From an uncultured Anaeromyxobacter sp. (GTDB lineage Bacteria; Myxococcota; Myxococcia; Myxococcales; Anaeromyxobacteraceae), in the NCBI GenBank assembly GCA_903904005.1, contig CAIVAR010000021.1:1-64000 (forward strand): a stretch of DNA of 64,000 nt, given 5' to 3'. The notes under the pieces were generated by a model. It was given only the letters and a program-made list of their open reading frames with translations, was not told where the DNA came from and made no database searches. Positions within the stretch are counted from its first letter, which is position 1; each line of letters begins with the position of its first letter. Positions 8,322 through 16,519 of the stretch are shown here, in pieces. Made by a program: the position numbers and the translations under genes.

Positions 8322-9100
8322 CCTTCGCGCTTCGCGACGTCTCGCTCGAGGTGGAGGGGCGCCCGGTGCTGCGCGATCTCTCCTTCTCGATCGCCGAGCG
8401 GGAGCGGGTGGTGGTGCTCGGGGTGAACGGCTGCGGCAAGACCACCCTGCTCCGGATCCTCGACGGCCTCGCCTTCCCGACCCGGGGCGAGGTGCGCCAC
8501 TGCGGTGCGCCGCTCGATGCCCGCGCGCTCGCGGACCCGGCGTTCCGCCGCCGCTTCCGTGGCGAGGTGGCCTTCCTGTTCCAGAACGTGGACGCGATGC
8601 TCTTCAACCCCACGGTCGCCGACGAGATCGCCTTCGGCCCCCGGCAGCTCGGGCTCGACGGCGTGGACGACCGGGTGGCCCGCTGGGCCGATGCGCTGGG
8701 CGTCACGCCCCTGCTCCCCCGCCCCCCCTTCGAGCTCTCCGGGGGCGAGAAGAAGCGGGTCGCCCTGGCCGCGCTGCTCGCCAGCGACCCGCGCGTCCTG
8801 CTCCTCGACGAGGCCACCGCCAACCTCGACCCGGCCTGGGCCGGGAAGCTCGTGGACCTGCTGGCCGGGCGGCCGGACCTGACCGTGGTGAGCGCCACCC
8901 ACAACCTGTCGGTCGCCGAGGAGCTGGGCGCCCGGGCGCTGCTCCTCGCCCCTGGCGGGGCGGGGCTCCTCTTCGACGGCCCCACCGCCGGGCTGCTCCG
9001 GGACCCCTTGCTCCTCGTCCGGAGCGGCCTCGCCCACCGGCACGCCCACACCCACGACGGAACCGGCCACGCACACTTCCACGTCCACGACGTGGAGTGA
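8318..9100 (+). CDS. cbiO: ECF transporter ATPase subunit CbiO with histidine-rich C-terminal tail
   Basis: 260 residues from a TTG that overlaps the cbiQ stop. Walker A GVNGCGKTT at 35-43, signature ELSGGEKKR and Walker B RVLLLDEAT are all intact, so it should hydrolyse ATP to drive CbiMQ. The Q-loop reads FLFQNVDAMLF, usual for ECF ATPases. The last 21 residues are unusual: seven His alternate with Ala, Thr and Asp (HRHAHTH and HAHFHVH). Such tails bind Ni, Co or Zn in metal chaperones and could make the ATPase a metal sink or sensor. A weak hairpin (CCGAGGG/CCCTCGG, about 9171-9201) lies after the stop. Confidence 0.93.
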   Translation: MTFALRDVSLEVEGRPVLRDLSFSIAERERVVVLGVNGCGKTTLLRILDGLAFPTRGEVRHCGAPLDARALADPAFRRRFRGEVAFLFQNVDAMLFNPTVADEIAFGPRQLGLDGVDDRVARWADALGVTPLLPRPPFELSGGEKKRVALAALLASDPRVLLLDEATANLDPAWAGKLVDLLAGRPDLTVVSATHNLSVAEELGARALLLAPGGAGLLFDGPTAGLLRDPLLLVRSGLAHRHAHTHDGTGHAHFHVHDVE

Positions 9101-9247
9101 GGGTCCCTCGCGAGCCTCCGCGCCCCTTCCGGGACGACTGAGAGACTCACAGGAACGATGCCCTGGAATGTCCGAGGGATGGTCACCCGCACACCCCTCG
9201 GTTAGCATCCTGGAAGGAGTCCCGTTCCCCCCCCCAGGAGACGATAA

Positions 9248-10402
9248 GTGAATCTCACCGCATTGGTCCTCGCCGCCGCGTTGGTCGCGGGCAAGGACCC
9301 CGTGTACGTCGGACTGGACCTCGAGTTCGGCCACCAGACCAGCACCTCGGCCGAGGCCGTCCAGCGCGGGGTCGAGCTTGCCATCGCAGAGATCAACGCC
9401 GCCGGGGGCGTCCTCGGAGGGAGACCGCTCGAGGCGGTGGTGCTCCCCAACCGCGCGGTGCCGGCGCGCGGGGTCGAGAACATCCGCACCTTCGCCGCCC
9501 GCAAGGACGCGGTCGCCGTGATGTGCGGGAAGTTCAGCCCGGTGGTGCTGGAGGAGATCCCGGTCCTCCACGAGCTGGAGATGCCGCTGCTCGACCCCTG
9601 GGCGGCCGCCGACGGGATCATCGACAACGGCAGGCACCCCAGCTACGTCTTCCGCCTGTCGCTCCGCGACTCCTGGGCGATCCGCACCATGCTCGAGTAC
9701 GCGGCCTCCCGGGGCCTGGAGCGGGTCGCGCTCCTCCTGCCCAACACCGGCTGGGGGCGCAGCAACGCGGCCGCCGCCGAGACCTACCTCAAGTCCCACC
9801 CCACGCCGCGGATCGTCGCCACCCGCTGGTTCAACTGGGGCGTCGAGTCGCTCGTCGAGGACTACGAGGCCTTCCGCACCGCCGGAGCCCAGGCGGTGGT
9901 GTTCGTCACCAACGAGGGGCCGGGCGCGGTGCTGGTCCGGGAGGTGGCCGCGATGGCTCCCGAGAAGCGGATGCCCATCATCGCCCACCACGGCGTCGCC
10001 GGCGGCGACCTCGTCACGCTCTCGGGGCCTGCGCTCGGCAAGGTCGATCTCACGGCGGTCCAGTTCTTCACCTTCGTGGGCAACACCCGCCCCCAGGCGA
10101 AGGCCCTGCTCGCCGCCGCCGAGAAGCGCTACGGAGTTCAGGACGCCGGGCACGTGCTCTCCGCCGGCGGCCTCGCCGCGGCCCACGACCTCACCCACCT
10201 GCTCGCACTGGCGGTGCAGAAGGCCGGGAGCACCGACCGGAAGGCCATCCGGAAGGCGCTCGAGGAGTTGCGCGACTACGACGGCGCCGTGAAGCAACTC
10301 CCCCGCCCGTTCACCCCCGACCGGCACGAGGCGCTCGCCCAGGAAGACCTGTTCATGGCCCGGTTCACCGCCGAGGGCGCGCTGGTCCGCATCACCCCGT
10401 GA
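9248..10402 (+). CDS. ABC-type substrate-binding protein, branched-chain amino acid/urea type (Peripla_BP_6)
   Basis: 384 residues from a GTG preceded by AGGAGA. A very short hydrophobic N-terminus (LTALVLAAALVAG) serves as signal, then the ligand-binding lobes with family blocks EINAAGGVLGGRPLE and YAASRGLERVALLLPN. The family binds amino acids, urea or amides for ABC import. No permease or ATPase gene is adjacent; instead the stop overlaps the start of a Cache histidine kinase. It therefore probably works as a periplasmic ligand-presenting partner of the kinase, as known for other orphan binding proteins; this is inference. Confidence 0.85.
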   Translation: MNLTALVLAAALVAGKDPVYVGLDLEFGHQTSTSAEAVQRGVELAIAEINAAGGVLGGRPLEAVVLPNRAVPARGVENIRTFAARKDAVAVMCGKFSPVVLEEIPVLHELEMPLLDPWAAADGIIDNGRHPSYVFRLSLRDSWAIRTMLEYAASRGLERVALLLPNTGWGRSNAAAAETYLKSHPTPRIVATRWFNWGVESLVEDYEAFRTAGAQAVVFVTNEGPGAVLVREVAAMAPEKRMPIIAHHGVAGGDLVTLSGPALGKVDLTAVQFFTFVGNTRPQAKALLAAAEKRYGVQDAGHVLSAGGLAAAHDLTHLLALAVQKAGSTDRKAIRKALEELRDYDGAVKQLPRPFTPDRHEALAQEDLFMARFTAEGALVRITP

Positions 10403-12417
10403 ACCCCGTGCGCGGCGAGGCTCGATCTGCGCCTCGGCGCCTTCAGGACTGGCTCGGGGCGAGCATGTACCGCCGCGTCGGGTTCTCGCTCGGCGCCACC
10501 ACCCTCGCCTTCGCGCTGGCGGTGGACACGGTCTCCTACGTCACCGCTCGCGCGCAGATCAACACGTCGGTCGAGCAACTGCTCGAGACCGAGTCCCGGT
10601 ACGAGGTGGAGCGGATGTCGACGTCGCTCACCTCCACGGTGGACGCGGTGGCGGTCCTGGCCCGCAGCCGGCTCCTCTCCAACGCGCTCGTCGACTCGGA
10701 CGGGCGACTCGCCTACGTGACCCCCTTCCTCCGCGACTTCCAGGCCGGGCGAAGCCGGAAGATCGGTCTCAGCCTGGTCGACTTCCGCGGCAACGCCATC
10801 GCGACCACGCGGACCGACGGCGCTGCCCCGGCGATCGACGCCTCCGCGGCCTCCCGCCTCGTGGAGCAGGGGCGCCCCCACGCCGGCATCGCCGGCACCC
10901 GGGAGACGCCGATCCTGGTCGTGGCCTGGCCCGTCCTCTTCCCGGAGACCCAGACGGCGGAGGGGCTCCTCATCGCCGAGTTCGACGCCCGCTCCGTCCT
11001 CCACACCATGTCGGCTGCAGCGGGCCACACGACCTTCCCCGTCCTCCGCGTCAGCGACGGCTCGGGCCACGTGCTCTCCACCGGGGGGTCCGACGCCCCG
11101 TGGGACGGCATGCTCTCCCGGTCGGAGCGGGTCCCGGTGCCCGACGTCCTCGCCCCGCTCGGCCTCCAGGTCGAGGTGGGCGTCCCGAAGTTCGAGGCCT
11201 ACAAGCCGCTCCGGTACCTGGCCCTCATCTACCTGGCCGGGACCGTCGCCGTGGTGCTGGCCGCGCTCGGCGTGGCCCGGCTGGTGGCCGAACGGCTCAC
11301 CCGCCCCATCCGGCGCCTCTCCGGCGAGGCAGCCCATATCGCCGACAGCGCCCGGCTCGACTCGGGCGTGACGGTGGAGGGGCGCGACGAGATCGCGCAA
11401 CTGGCCCGCTCCTTCAACGAGATGCTGCTGCGCCTCCAGCTCACGACCGAGTCTCGCCTGTCCGCCCTCCGGGAGCAGAACGCGGAACTGGTCCGCGCCC
11501 ACGCCGCCCAGCGGCGGCTGGAGGAGGAACTGCACCACGCCCAGAAGCTCGAGGCGGTGGGACGGCTAGCCTCGGGCATCGCCCACGAGATCAACACCCC
11601 CATCCAGTACATCGGGGACAACACCCGCTTCCTCGCCGACGCCGTCGACTCGCTCAGCAAGGCGCTCGACGGGCAACGGCAGGAACTCGAGCGCGTCGCC
11701 TCCGCCGAGGCGCTCGCCCGGATCGACCGGGTCGGGGAGGATCTGGACCTGCCGTACGTGCGGACCGAGGCGCCCCGCACCGTGGCCCGGACCCTGGAGG
11801 GCGTCCGGCGGGTCGCCACCATCGTCCGCGCCATGCGGGAATTCTCCCACCCGGGGGAGAGCGAGCCGGTGGCCGCGGACATCAACCGCTCGCTCGAGGC
11901 CACGCTCGACGTGGCCCGGAACGAGTACCGCTACGTCGCCGACGTGGTGACGGAGCTCGGCCAGCTCCCCCTCGTCACCTGCCGCCCCGGCGACCTGAAC
12001 CAGGTGTTCCTGAACGTCATCGTCAACGCCGCCCATGCCATCGAGGACGTGGTCCAGGGCACCGACGCGCGCGGCATCATCCGGGTCCGCACCGCCACGG
12101 ATGGTGACGCGGTGGTGATCGCCATCTCCGACACCGGCGGCGGCATTCCCCCCGAGGTCCGAGGCAAGGTCTTCGAGCCGTTCTTCACCACCAAGGACGT
12201 GGGTCGCGGCTCCGGCCAGGGGCTCGCCATCGCCCGCAGCATCGTCGAGGCCCACGGGGGGACGATCTCCTTCGAGACCATGCCGGGCCAGGGGACGACG
12301 TTCCGCATCCGCATCCCGCTCGCCCCACCTCCCCCGCAGCCGCCACAGCCCCCGGAGCACCCGGAGGCGCCTGCCGCCCAGGCCCCGGCCGCGGCTGAAA
12401 CCCGGAGGGAGCCATGA
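10399..12417 (+). CDS. Membrane sensor histidine kinase with periplasmic Cache-like domain and HAMP
   Basis: About 672 residues from a GTG that overlaps the upstream stop (GTG at 10408 is an alternative). It has a membrane helix (VGFSLGATTLAFALAV), a periplasmic region of about 230 residues resembling a Cache sensor, a second helix (YLALIYLAGTVAVVLAALGV), a HAMP linker, a coiled coil, an H-box (LASGIAHEINTPIQYIGDN, His near 396) and an HATPase domain (GSGQGLAIARSIVEAHGG). The C-terminus is a proline-rich tail. Translational coupling to the binding protein before it and the REC-HDOD protein after it indicates one signalling unit. Confidence 0.9.
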   Translation: MNPVRGEARSAPRRLQDWLGASMYRRVGFSLGATTLAFALAVDTVSYVTARAQINTSVEQLLETESRYEVERMSTSLTSTVDAVAVLARSRLLSNALVDSDGRLAYVTPFLRDFQAGRSRKIGLSLVDFRGNAIATTRTDGAAPAIDASAASRLVEQGRPHAGIAGTRETPILVVAWPVLFPETQTAEGLLIAEFDARSVLHTMSAAAGHTTFPVLRVSDGSGHVLSTGGSDAPWDGMLSRSERVPVPDVLAPLGLQVEVGVPKFEAYKPLRYLALIYLAGTVAVVLAALGVARLVAERLTRPIRRLSGEAAHIADSARLDSGVTVEGRDEIAQLARSFNEMLLRLQLTTESRLSALREQNAELVRAHAAQRRLEEELHHAQKLEAVGRLASGIAHEINTPIQYIGDNTRFLADAVDSLSKALDGQRQELERVASAEALARIDRVGEDLDLPYVRTEAPRTVARTLEGVRRVATIVRAMREFSHPGESEPVAADINRSLEATLDVARNEYRYVADVVTELGQLPLVTCRPGDLNQVFLNVIVNAAHAIEDVVQGTDARGIIRVRTATDGDAVVIAISDTGGGIPPEVRGKVFEPFFTTKDVGRGSGQGLAIARSIVEAHGGTISFETMPGQGTTFRIRIPLAPPPPQPPQPPEHPEAPAAQAPAAAETRREP

Positions 12418-13544
12418 TCGGGACGCCGGAGCTTCGCGTCCTGCTCGTCGACGACGATGGCTCGGTGCTGTCCGGCCTGCAGAACGTGCTGCGGCCCGAG
12501 CGCCACCGCTGGGCGATCCGCGTCGCCGAGGGCGCCGAGGCGGCGCTGACCGCGCTCGCGGCGGAACCGTTCGACGTCGTGGTGAGCGACATCCGCATGC
12601 CTGGGATGAACGGGCTGGAACTGCTCGGCCGCATCCACGACGGATGGCCCGGAACCGTCCGGGTCCTGCTCTCCGGGTGGTCCGACACGGGCTCCATCAC
12701 CCGGGCGGGCACGGTGGCCCATCGCTACCTGCTCAAGCCCTGCGACGCCGACACCCTGCGGTCCGAGCTCGCGGGGATCCAGGAGATCCGGGCGCTCCTC
12801 CCCGACCCTGGACTGCGCGACGCGCTGGGCGCGCTCCGCTCCTTGCCGAGCTCACCGGAGACGCTCCAGGCCCTCCGCGACCTGCCGGAGGACCCGGATG
12901 CCCGGGACCGCGCGGTGGCGGTGGCGGTCGAGACCGACGTGGCGCTCGCCACGCGGGTCCTCCAGTTCGTGAGTTCCCCTTCCTTCGGCTCACCCCGGCC
13001 GATCACGGGGCTGCGCGCCGCGCTCGGCCTCCTGGGGCACGGGCTGCTGCGGGAGATCGCCTCGCTGCTCGAGCCGCTCGCCAGCTCCTCCCTCCTCCCG
13101 GGCGCCGCCGAGTCGCTGGTGCGCCTGGAGCAGCACGCCCGGACGTCGTCCCGGATGGCGCGGGTCCTCGCGCCGGACGAGGCCACCGCGGATCCGGCCT
13201 CGACCGCGGCGCTCCTCCACGACGCGGGGCGGTTCGCCCTCCTCTCCCGCCTGCCCGGCCCCTACGCCGAGGTGCTCCAGCGATCGCTCCGGGGAGGCCG
13301 GCCCCTCGAGGAGATCGAGATCGAGGTCCTGGGGGCCACCCACGCCCGGATCGGGGCCTACCTGCTCGGCCTCTGGGGCCTTCCCCGCTCGATCGTCGAC
13401 GCGGTCGCACGCCACCACGACCGGGACGTCCTCGACGACCCGGGTATCGCCGGCCTCGTCGCCACCGCCAACCTCTTCGCCCACCAGGCCGACGCCGCGG
13501 CGCGCTCCGCGCCCGGTGCGGCCCTCGCTCGGAGCCTCCGATGA
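12414..13544 (+). CDS. Response regulator with HDOD output domain
   Basis: 376 residues. The N-terminal receiver (about 1-125) carries the acidic pocket LLVDDDGS, the phospho-Asp at 59 (VVVSDIRMPG), Ser in VLLSGW and the Lys in YLLKPCD. The rest is an HDOD domain (about 140-350), a helical HD-like fold without obvious catalytic HD pairs, including ALGLLGHGLLREIASLL and LLHDAGRFALLSRLPG. REC-HDOD proteins are common in deltaproteobacteria and act by protein contacts rather than DNA binding. It overlaps the kinase upstream and the REC-kinase downstream by four bases, so it is a likely phosphorylation target of both. Confidence 0.9.
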   Translation: MIGTPELRVLLVDDDGSVLSGLQNVLRPERHRWAIRVAEGAEAALTALAAEPFDVVVSDIRMPGMNGLELLGRIHDGWPGTVRVLLSGWSDTGSITRAGTVAHRYLLKPCDADTLRSELAGIQEIRALLPDPGLRDALGALRSLPSSPETLQALRDLPEDPDARDRAVAVAVETDVALATRVLQFVSSPSFGSPRPITGLRAALGLLGHGLLREIASLLEPLASSSLLPGAAESLVRLEQHARTSSRMARVLAPDEATADPASTAALLHDAGRFALLSRLPGPYAEVLQRSLRGGRPLEEIEIEVLGATHARIGAYLLGLWGLPRSIVDAVARHHDRDVLDDPGIAGLVATANLFAHQADAAARSAPGAALARSLR

Positions 13545-14689
13545 AGCCAGCCATTCCGCCCCGCGTCCTCTGCGTGGACGACGAGCCCAACCTGCTCGCG
13601 GGACTCGCCAACACGCTCCGGCGTCGCTTCGACGTCGCCACGGCCAGGAGCGGACCCGAGGCGCTCGACCTCATCGCCCGGTCGAACCCCTTCGACGTCA
13701 TCGTCTGCGACTACCGGATGCCGGCCATGGACGGGGCCGAGTTCCTCCGCCGGGCCCGCGACGTGGCCTCCGGCGCCGTCCCGGTCCTGCTCACCGGCCA
13801 CGCCACGCTCGAGGGCGCCATCGCCGCTGTCAACGAGGGAAGGGTCTTTCGCATCCTCCTCAAGCCGTGCCCCCCCGAGATCCTCATCGGCGCCATCGAC
13901 GAGGCCGTCTCCCAGGGACGGGCACCGTCCATCGAGCGGAAGCGGTTCGAGGAGGAGATCGAGGGGCTCTCGGGCGAGCTCCAGGAGGCCGCCCGGCTGG
14001 CCACGGCGGGGCGTCTCGCCAGCGGCTTCGGACACGAGATCAACAACATGGTGGCCGTCCTCGACGGGACGATCGCCGGGATCCGGGACGCCTCCGGCAG
14101 CGGCGCGCAGCTCGACCCGGAGGACATCGCGGCCCTCGCCCACGTGCGCCGCCACCTCGCCACCCACGGGAGGAACCTCATGCGCCTGGGGCGGCCCCAG
14201 CGGGCCGGGAGTGCCTCGGCCGACCTGGGGCGCTGCATCGCCGACGCCGTCTCCATGCTGCGAGAGACCGGTCCCCTCAAGCGGGCCACCGTGGTCGTCG
14301 ACGTTCCCCCCGGGCCCACGCAGGTGGGGCTGGCCGAGACGCCGCTCGAACAGATCCTGCTCAACCTGATCAAGAACGCCTCCGAGGCGGTCCAGACGGT
14401 CCGCACGCGCGTCCCGACCATCCGCGTGGCCGTCGCCGTGGATACCGTGACCGGGGTTGCGTCCTGCTCGGTGTCCGATGATGGGGTGGGGATCACGCCG
14501 GATCGGATGGATCGGCTCTTCGAGCCCTACCAGACGACGAAGCAGGCCGGGAGCGGCACGGGGCTCGGGCTCTTCGTGGTCCGGCACATCGTGGAGTCGG
14601 TCGGCGGCACGGTGTCGGCGACGAGCCGGGAGAACCTGGGCAGCACCTTCACCTTCACGCTGCCGGTGGCGACGACGCCCGAGGGCTAA
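13541..14689 (+). CDS. Receiver-histidine kinase hybrid (REC-HisKA-HATPase), soluble
   Basis: 382 residues, no membrane segment. The N-terminal receiver has DDEPN, phospho-Asp 57 (VIVCDYRMPAMDG) and the conserved Lys (ILLKPCPP). A kinase core follows with H-box LASGFGHEINNMV (His165) and an HATPase domain ending GSGTGLGLFVVRHIVESVGG. REC-kinase proteins of this order relay signals between partner kinases and regulators. The ATG overlaps the stop of the REC-HDOD gene. Its stop overlaps, tail to tail, the end of the minus-strand lipoprotein gene. Confidence 0.9.
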   Translation: MKPAIPPRVLCVDDEPNLLAGLANTLRRRFDVATARSGPEALDLIARSNPFDVIVCDYRMPAMDGAEFLRRARDVASGAVPVLLTGHATLEGAIAAVNEGRVFRILLKPCPPEILIGAIDEAVSQGRAPSIERKRFEEEIEGLSGELQEAARLATAGRLASGFGHEINNMVAVLDGTIAGIRDASGSGAQLDPEDIAALAHVRRHLATHGRNLMRLGRPQRAGSASADLGRCIADAVSMLRETGPLKRATVVVDVPPGPTQVGLAETPLEQILLNLIKNASEAVQTVRTRVPTIRVAVAVDTVTGVASCSVSDDGVGITPDRMDRLFEPYQTTKQAGSGTGLGLFVVRHIVESVGGTVSATSRENLGSTFTFTLPVATTPEG

Positions 14690-15087
14690 CCGCTCTTCGC
14701 GGGCGTCTGGGTCGGCGGGACCGGCGAGGGGGTGGCGTCGGGCGCCGGCTCGAGCGGACCCGAACCGCCCGTGCACTCGTAGTCGACGCGGATCCCGAAG
14801 GGCGCCCCGGCCGGACCCACCGGATCGGCCATGGCACCGGGCGTCGGCGGGGGCGGACCGCCCCTGCTCCCCGACGACTCCTGCACCTGCGCCAGGATCC
14901 GGTACTTGCCGTTGCAGTGGTTGCTCATGAGATCCTTGGCGCTCTCCCAGGCCTTGTCGTTGTTGGCCGAGAGCATGACGGAGCCGCCGTCGGCCCGGGT
15001 CCCGATCCGCTCGGCGCGTCCCGGCGCGGAGCAGGCGAGGATGGAGGAAAGCGCGGCGAGCGCGGCCAGCGAGCGGGGTCGGAGCAT
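14686..15087 (-). CDS. Small putative lipoprotein, unknown function
   Basis: 133 residues. The N-terminus (SLAALAALSSILAC) is a lipoprotein signal with the lipid Cys at 19. The central part (SANNDKAWESAKDLMSNHC) resembles short envelope lipoproteins with a conserved Asn-Asp-Lys-Ala-Trp block and a paired Cys later (VDYECTGG). The C-terminus is a proline-rich, low-complexity tail. Transcribed opposite to the kinase genes, with convergent stops that share bases. No function is claimed. Confidence 0.65.
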   Translation of the reverse strand: MLRPRSLAALAALSSILACSAPGRAERIGTRADGGSVMLSANNDKAWESAKDLMSNHCNGKYRILAQVQESSGSRGGPPPPTPGAMADPVGPAGAPFGIRVDYECTGGSGPLEPAPDATPSPVPPTQTPAKSG

Positions 15088-15162
15088 GCACCATCGGTAT
15101 CACGCCGGCCATGCCGTTGCACCGTCCGGGTCCCTGGCGCATCATCGCCCCCGGAGGACACC

Positions 15163-15945
15163 ATGGACGCCGCCACGCTCAACACCCACCTCGAGAAGCA
15201 CCTGCGGGTCGCCACCTTCCCGCTCGGCATCCGGCCGCTGCACCCGGGCGAGCCCTTCCCCGCGAAGGCCCGCCGGCCGCTGGCCCAGATGGGGGTGAAG
15301 GTCGCCATCTGCCAGGCCCTCGGGATCGCCCGCCGCTACGGGTGGACGATGGCCTTCTCCGGGGAAGACATCTCCTGCCCAATCGCCAAGGCGGTCTTCG
15401 GGTTCGAGGAGCGGAACGACCTGTACACCTCGGGCACCCTCGCCGACGGCATGTACGCCTCCTGCCGGGAGGCCGGCGCCCGCTTCGAGGACGCGCTCGC
15501 GAAGTACGACGTGGGGGAGATATCGGGGGTCGTGGCCGGGCCGCTGAACCGCATCGACTTCGCGCCCGAGACCGTGCTCGTCTACGGGAACTCGGCCCAG
15601 GTGCTGCGGCTCCTCAACGCCTGCCTGTTCGAGAAGGGCGGCGCGCTCCACGGGGAGTTCTCCGGCCGCGGCGACTGCTCCGACATCATCATCCGGACCG
15701 GGAAGACCTCCGAGCCCCAGGTGATCCTCCCCTGCTACGGCGATCGGATCTTCGGCATGACCGCCGACGACGAGATGGCCTTCACCTTCCCGTTCCGCCT
15801 CGCCGACCAGGTGGTGAAGGGGCTCGAGGGCACCCACGCCGGCGGGGTCCGCTACCCCGTGCCGGTCTTCCTGCGCTACCAGGCCGACTTCCCGAAGAGC
15901 TACCAGGAACTGGAGAAGCTCTGGGAGCAGGAGAAGCGGGGATAG
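15163..15945 (+). CDS. DUF169 family protein
   Basis: 260 residues starting at ATG 15163 with GGAGGA eight bases upstream. It matches the DUF169 layout: an N-terminal helical part naming a target substrate pocket (LGIRPLHPGEPFP), a Cys-containing centre (EDISCPIAKAVFG) and the conserved tail (GDRIFGMTADDEMAFTFPF). No signal peptide or membrane helix, so cytoplasmic. Members are common in anaerobes and often sit near redox or metal proteins; no reaction is established. It is convergent with the RegA gene and seems to be transcribed alone. Confidence 0.8.
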   Translation: MDAATLNTHLEKHLRVATFPLGIRPLHPGEPFPAKARRPLAQMGVKVAICQALGIARRYGWTMAFSGEDISCPIAKAVFGFEERNDLYTSGTLADGMYASCREAGARFEDALAKYDVGEISGVVAGPLNRIDFAPETVLVYGNSAQVLRLLNACLFEKGGALHGEFSGRGDCSDIIIRTGKTSEPQVILPCYGDRIFGMTADDEMAFTFPFRLADQVVKGLEGTHAGGVRYPVPVFLRYQADFPKSYQELEKLWEQEKRG

Positions 15946-15967
15946 CCGGCCGGACCGCCGGCGGTCG

Positions 15968-16519
15968 TCACCGCGCCGGCGGATACTTGTGCAGCTTGCG
16001 CTGCAGGGACCGGCGGTGGATCCCCAGCCGGCGCGCGGTCTCCGACACGTTGCCCGCGCAGTCGACGAGCACGCGCTGGATGTGCTCCCACTCGGCGCGG
16101 GCCAGCGTCGGGGTGTCGATCACGGCGGCGGTGTCGGCGGACGCGCGGCCGGTGAGCGCCGCCACCACCTCGTCGGCGTCGGCCGGCTTGGACAGGTAGC
16201 CGACGGCGCCCCGGCGCGTCGCCTCGACCGCGGTGGCGATCGACCCGTATCCGGTGAGCATGAGCACCCGGGTGGCCGGGTCGATGGCGCGCAGCGCGTC
16301 GAGCACGTCGATCCCGGAGCCGCCCGGCATGCGGAGATCGACCACCGCATACTCCGGGGCATCCCGGCGGGCGATGGCGATGGCCTCCTCGCCGTTGGCC
16401 GCCAGGCTCACCTCGAAGCCGCGCTGTGCGAGCGCCCGCCCAAGTCGCTCGCGCAGCACGTCGTCGTCGTCGACGAGGAGCAGCGTCAGCGCCCCTTCCT
16501 TGCCCACTTCCTGGTTCAT
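15968..16519 (-). CDS. regA: RegA/PrrA/ActR-type redox response regulator
   Basis: 183 residues. The receiver has DDDD at 17-20, phospho-Asp 61 (AVVDLRMPGGSG), Thr in MLTGYGS and Lys in YLSKPAD. The C-terminal Fis-type helix-turn-helix reads GNVSETARRLGIHRRSLQRKLHK, the nearly invariant DNA-binding helix of RegA/PrrA/ActR regulators; only the first part is quoted as motif context (ARRLGIHRRSLQRKL). These regulators control respiration, carbon and nitrogen fixation and energy metabolism in response to quinone redox state. Its start overlaps the stop of the cognate sensor upstream, a typical two-gene operon. Confidence 0.93.
   Translation of the reverse strand: MNQEVGKEGALTLLLVDDDDVLRERLGRALAQRGFEVSLAANGEEAIAIARRDAPEYAVVDLRMPGGSGIDVLDALRAIDPATRVLMLTGYGSIATAVEATRRGAVGYLSKPADADEVVAALTGRASADTAAVIDTPTLARAEWEHIQRVLVDCAGNVSETARRLGIHRRSLQRKLHKYPPAR

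Noticed and set aside
9171-9201. Hairpin CCGAGGG/CCCTCGG after cbiO as terminator
   Set aside because: Loop of about 17 bases and no T-tract; too weak to call.
7250-10327. 1025-residue open frame on the minus strand
   Set aside because: Opposite to cbiM, cbiQ, cbiO and a binding protein gene, all of which have clear family motifs.
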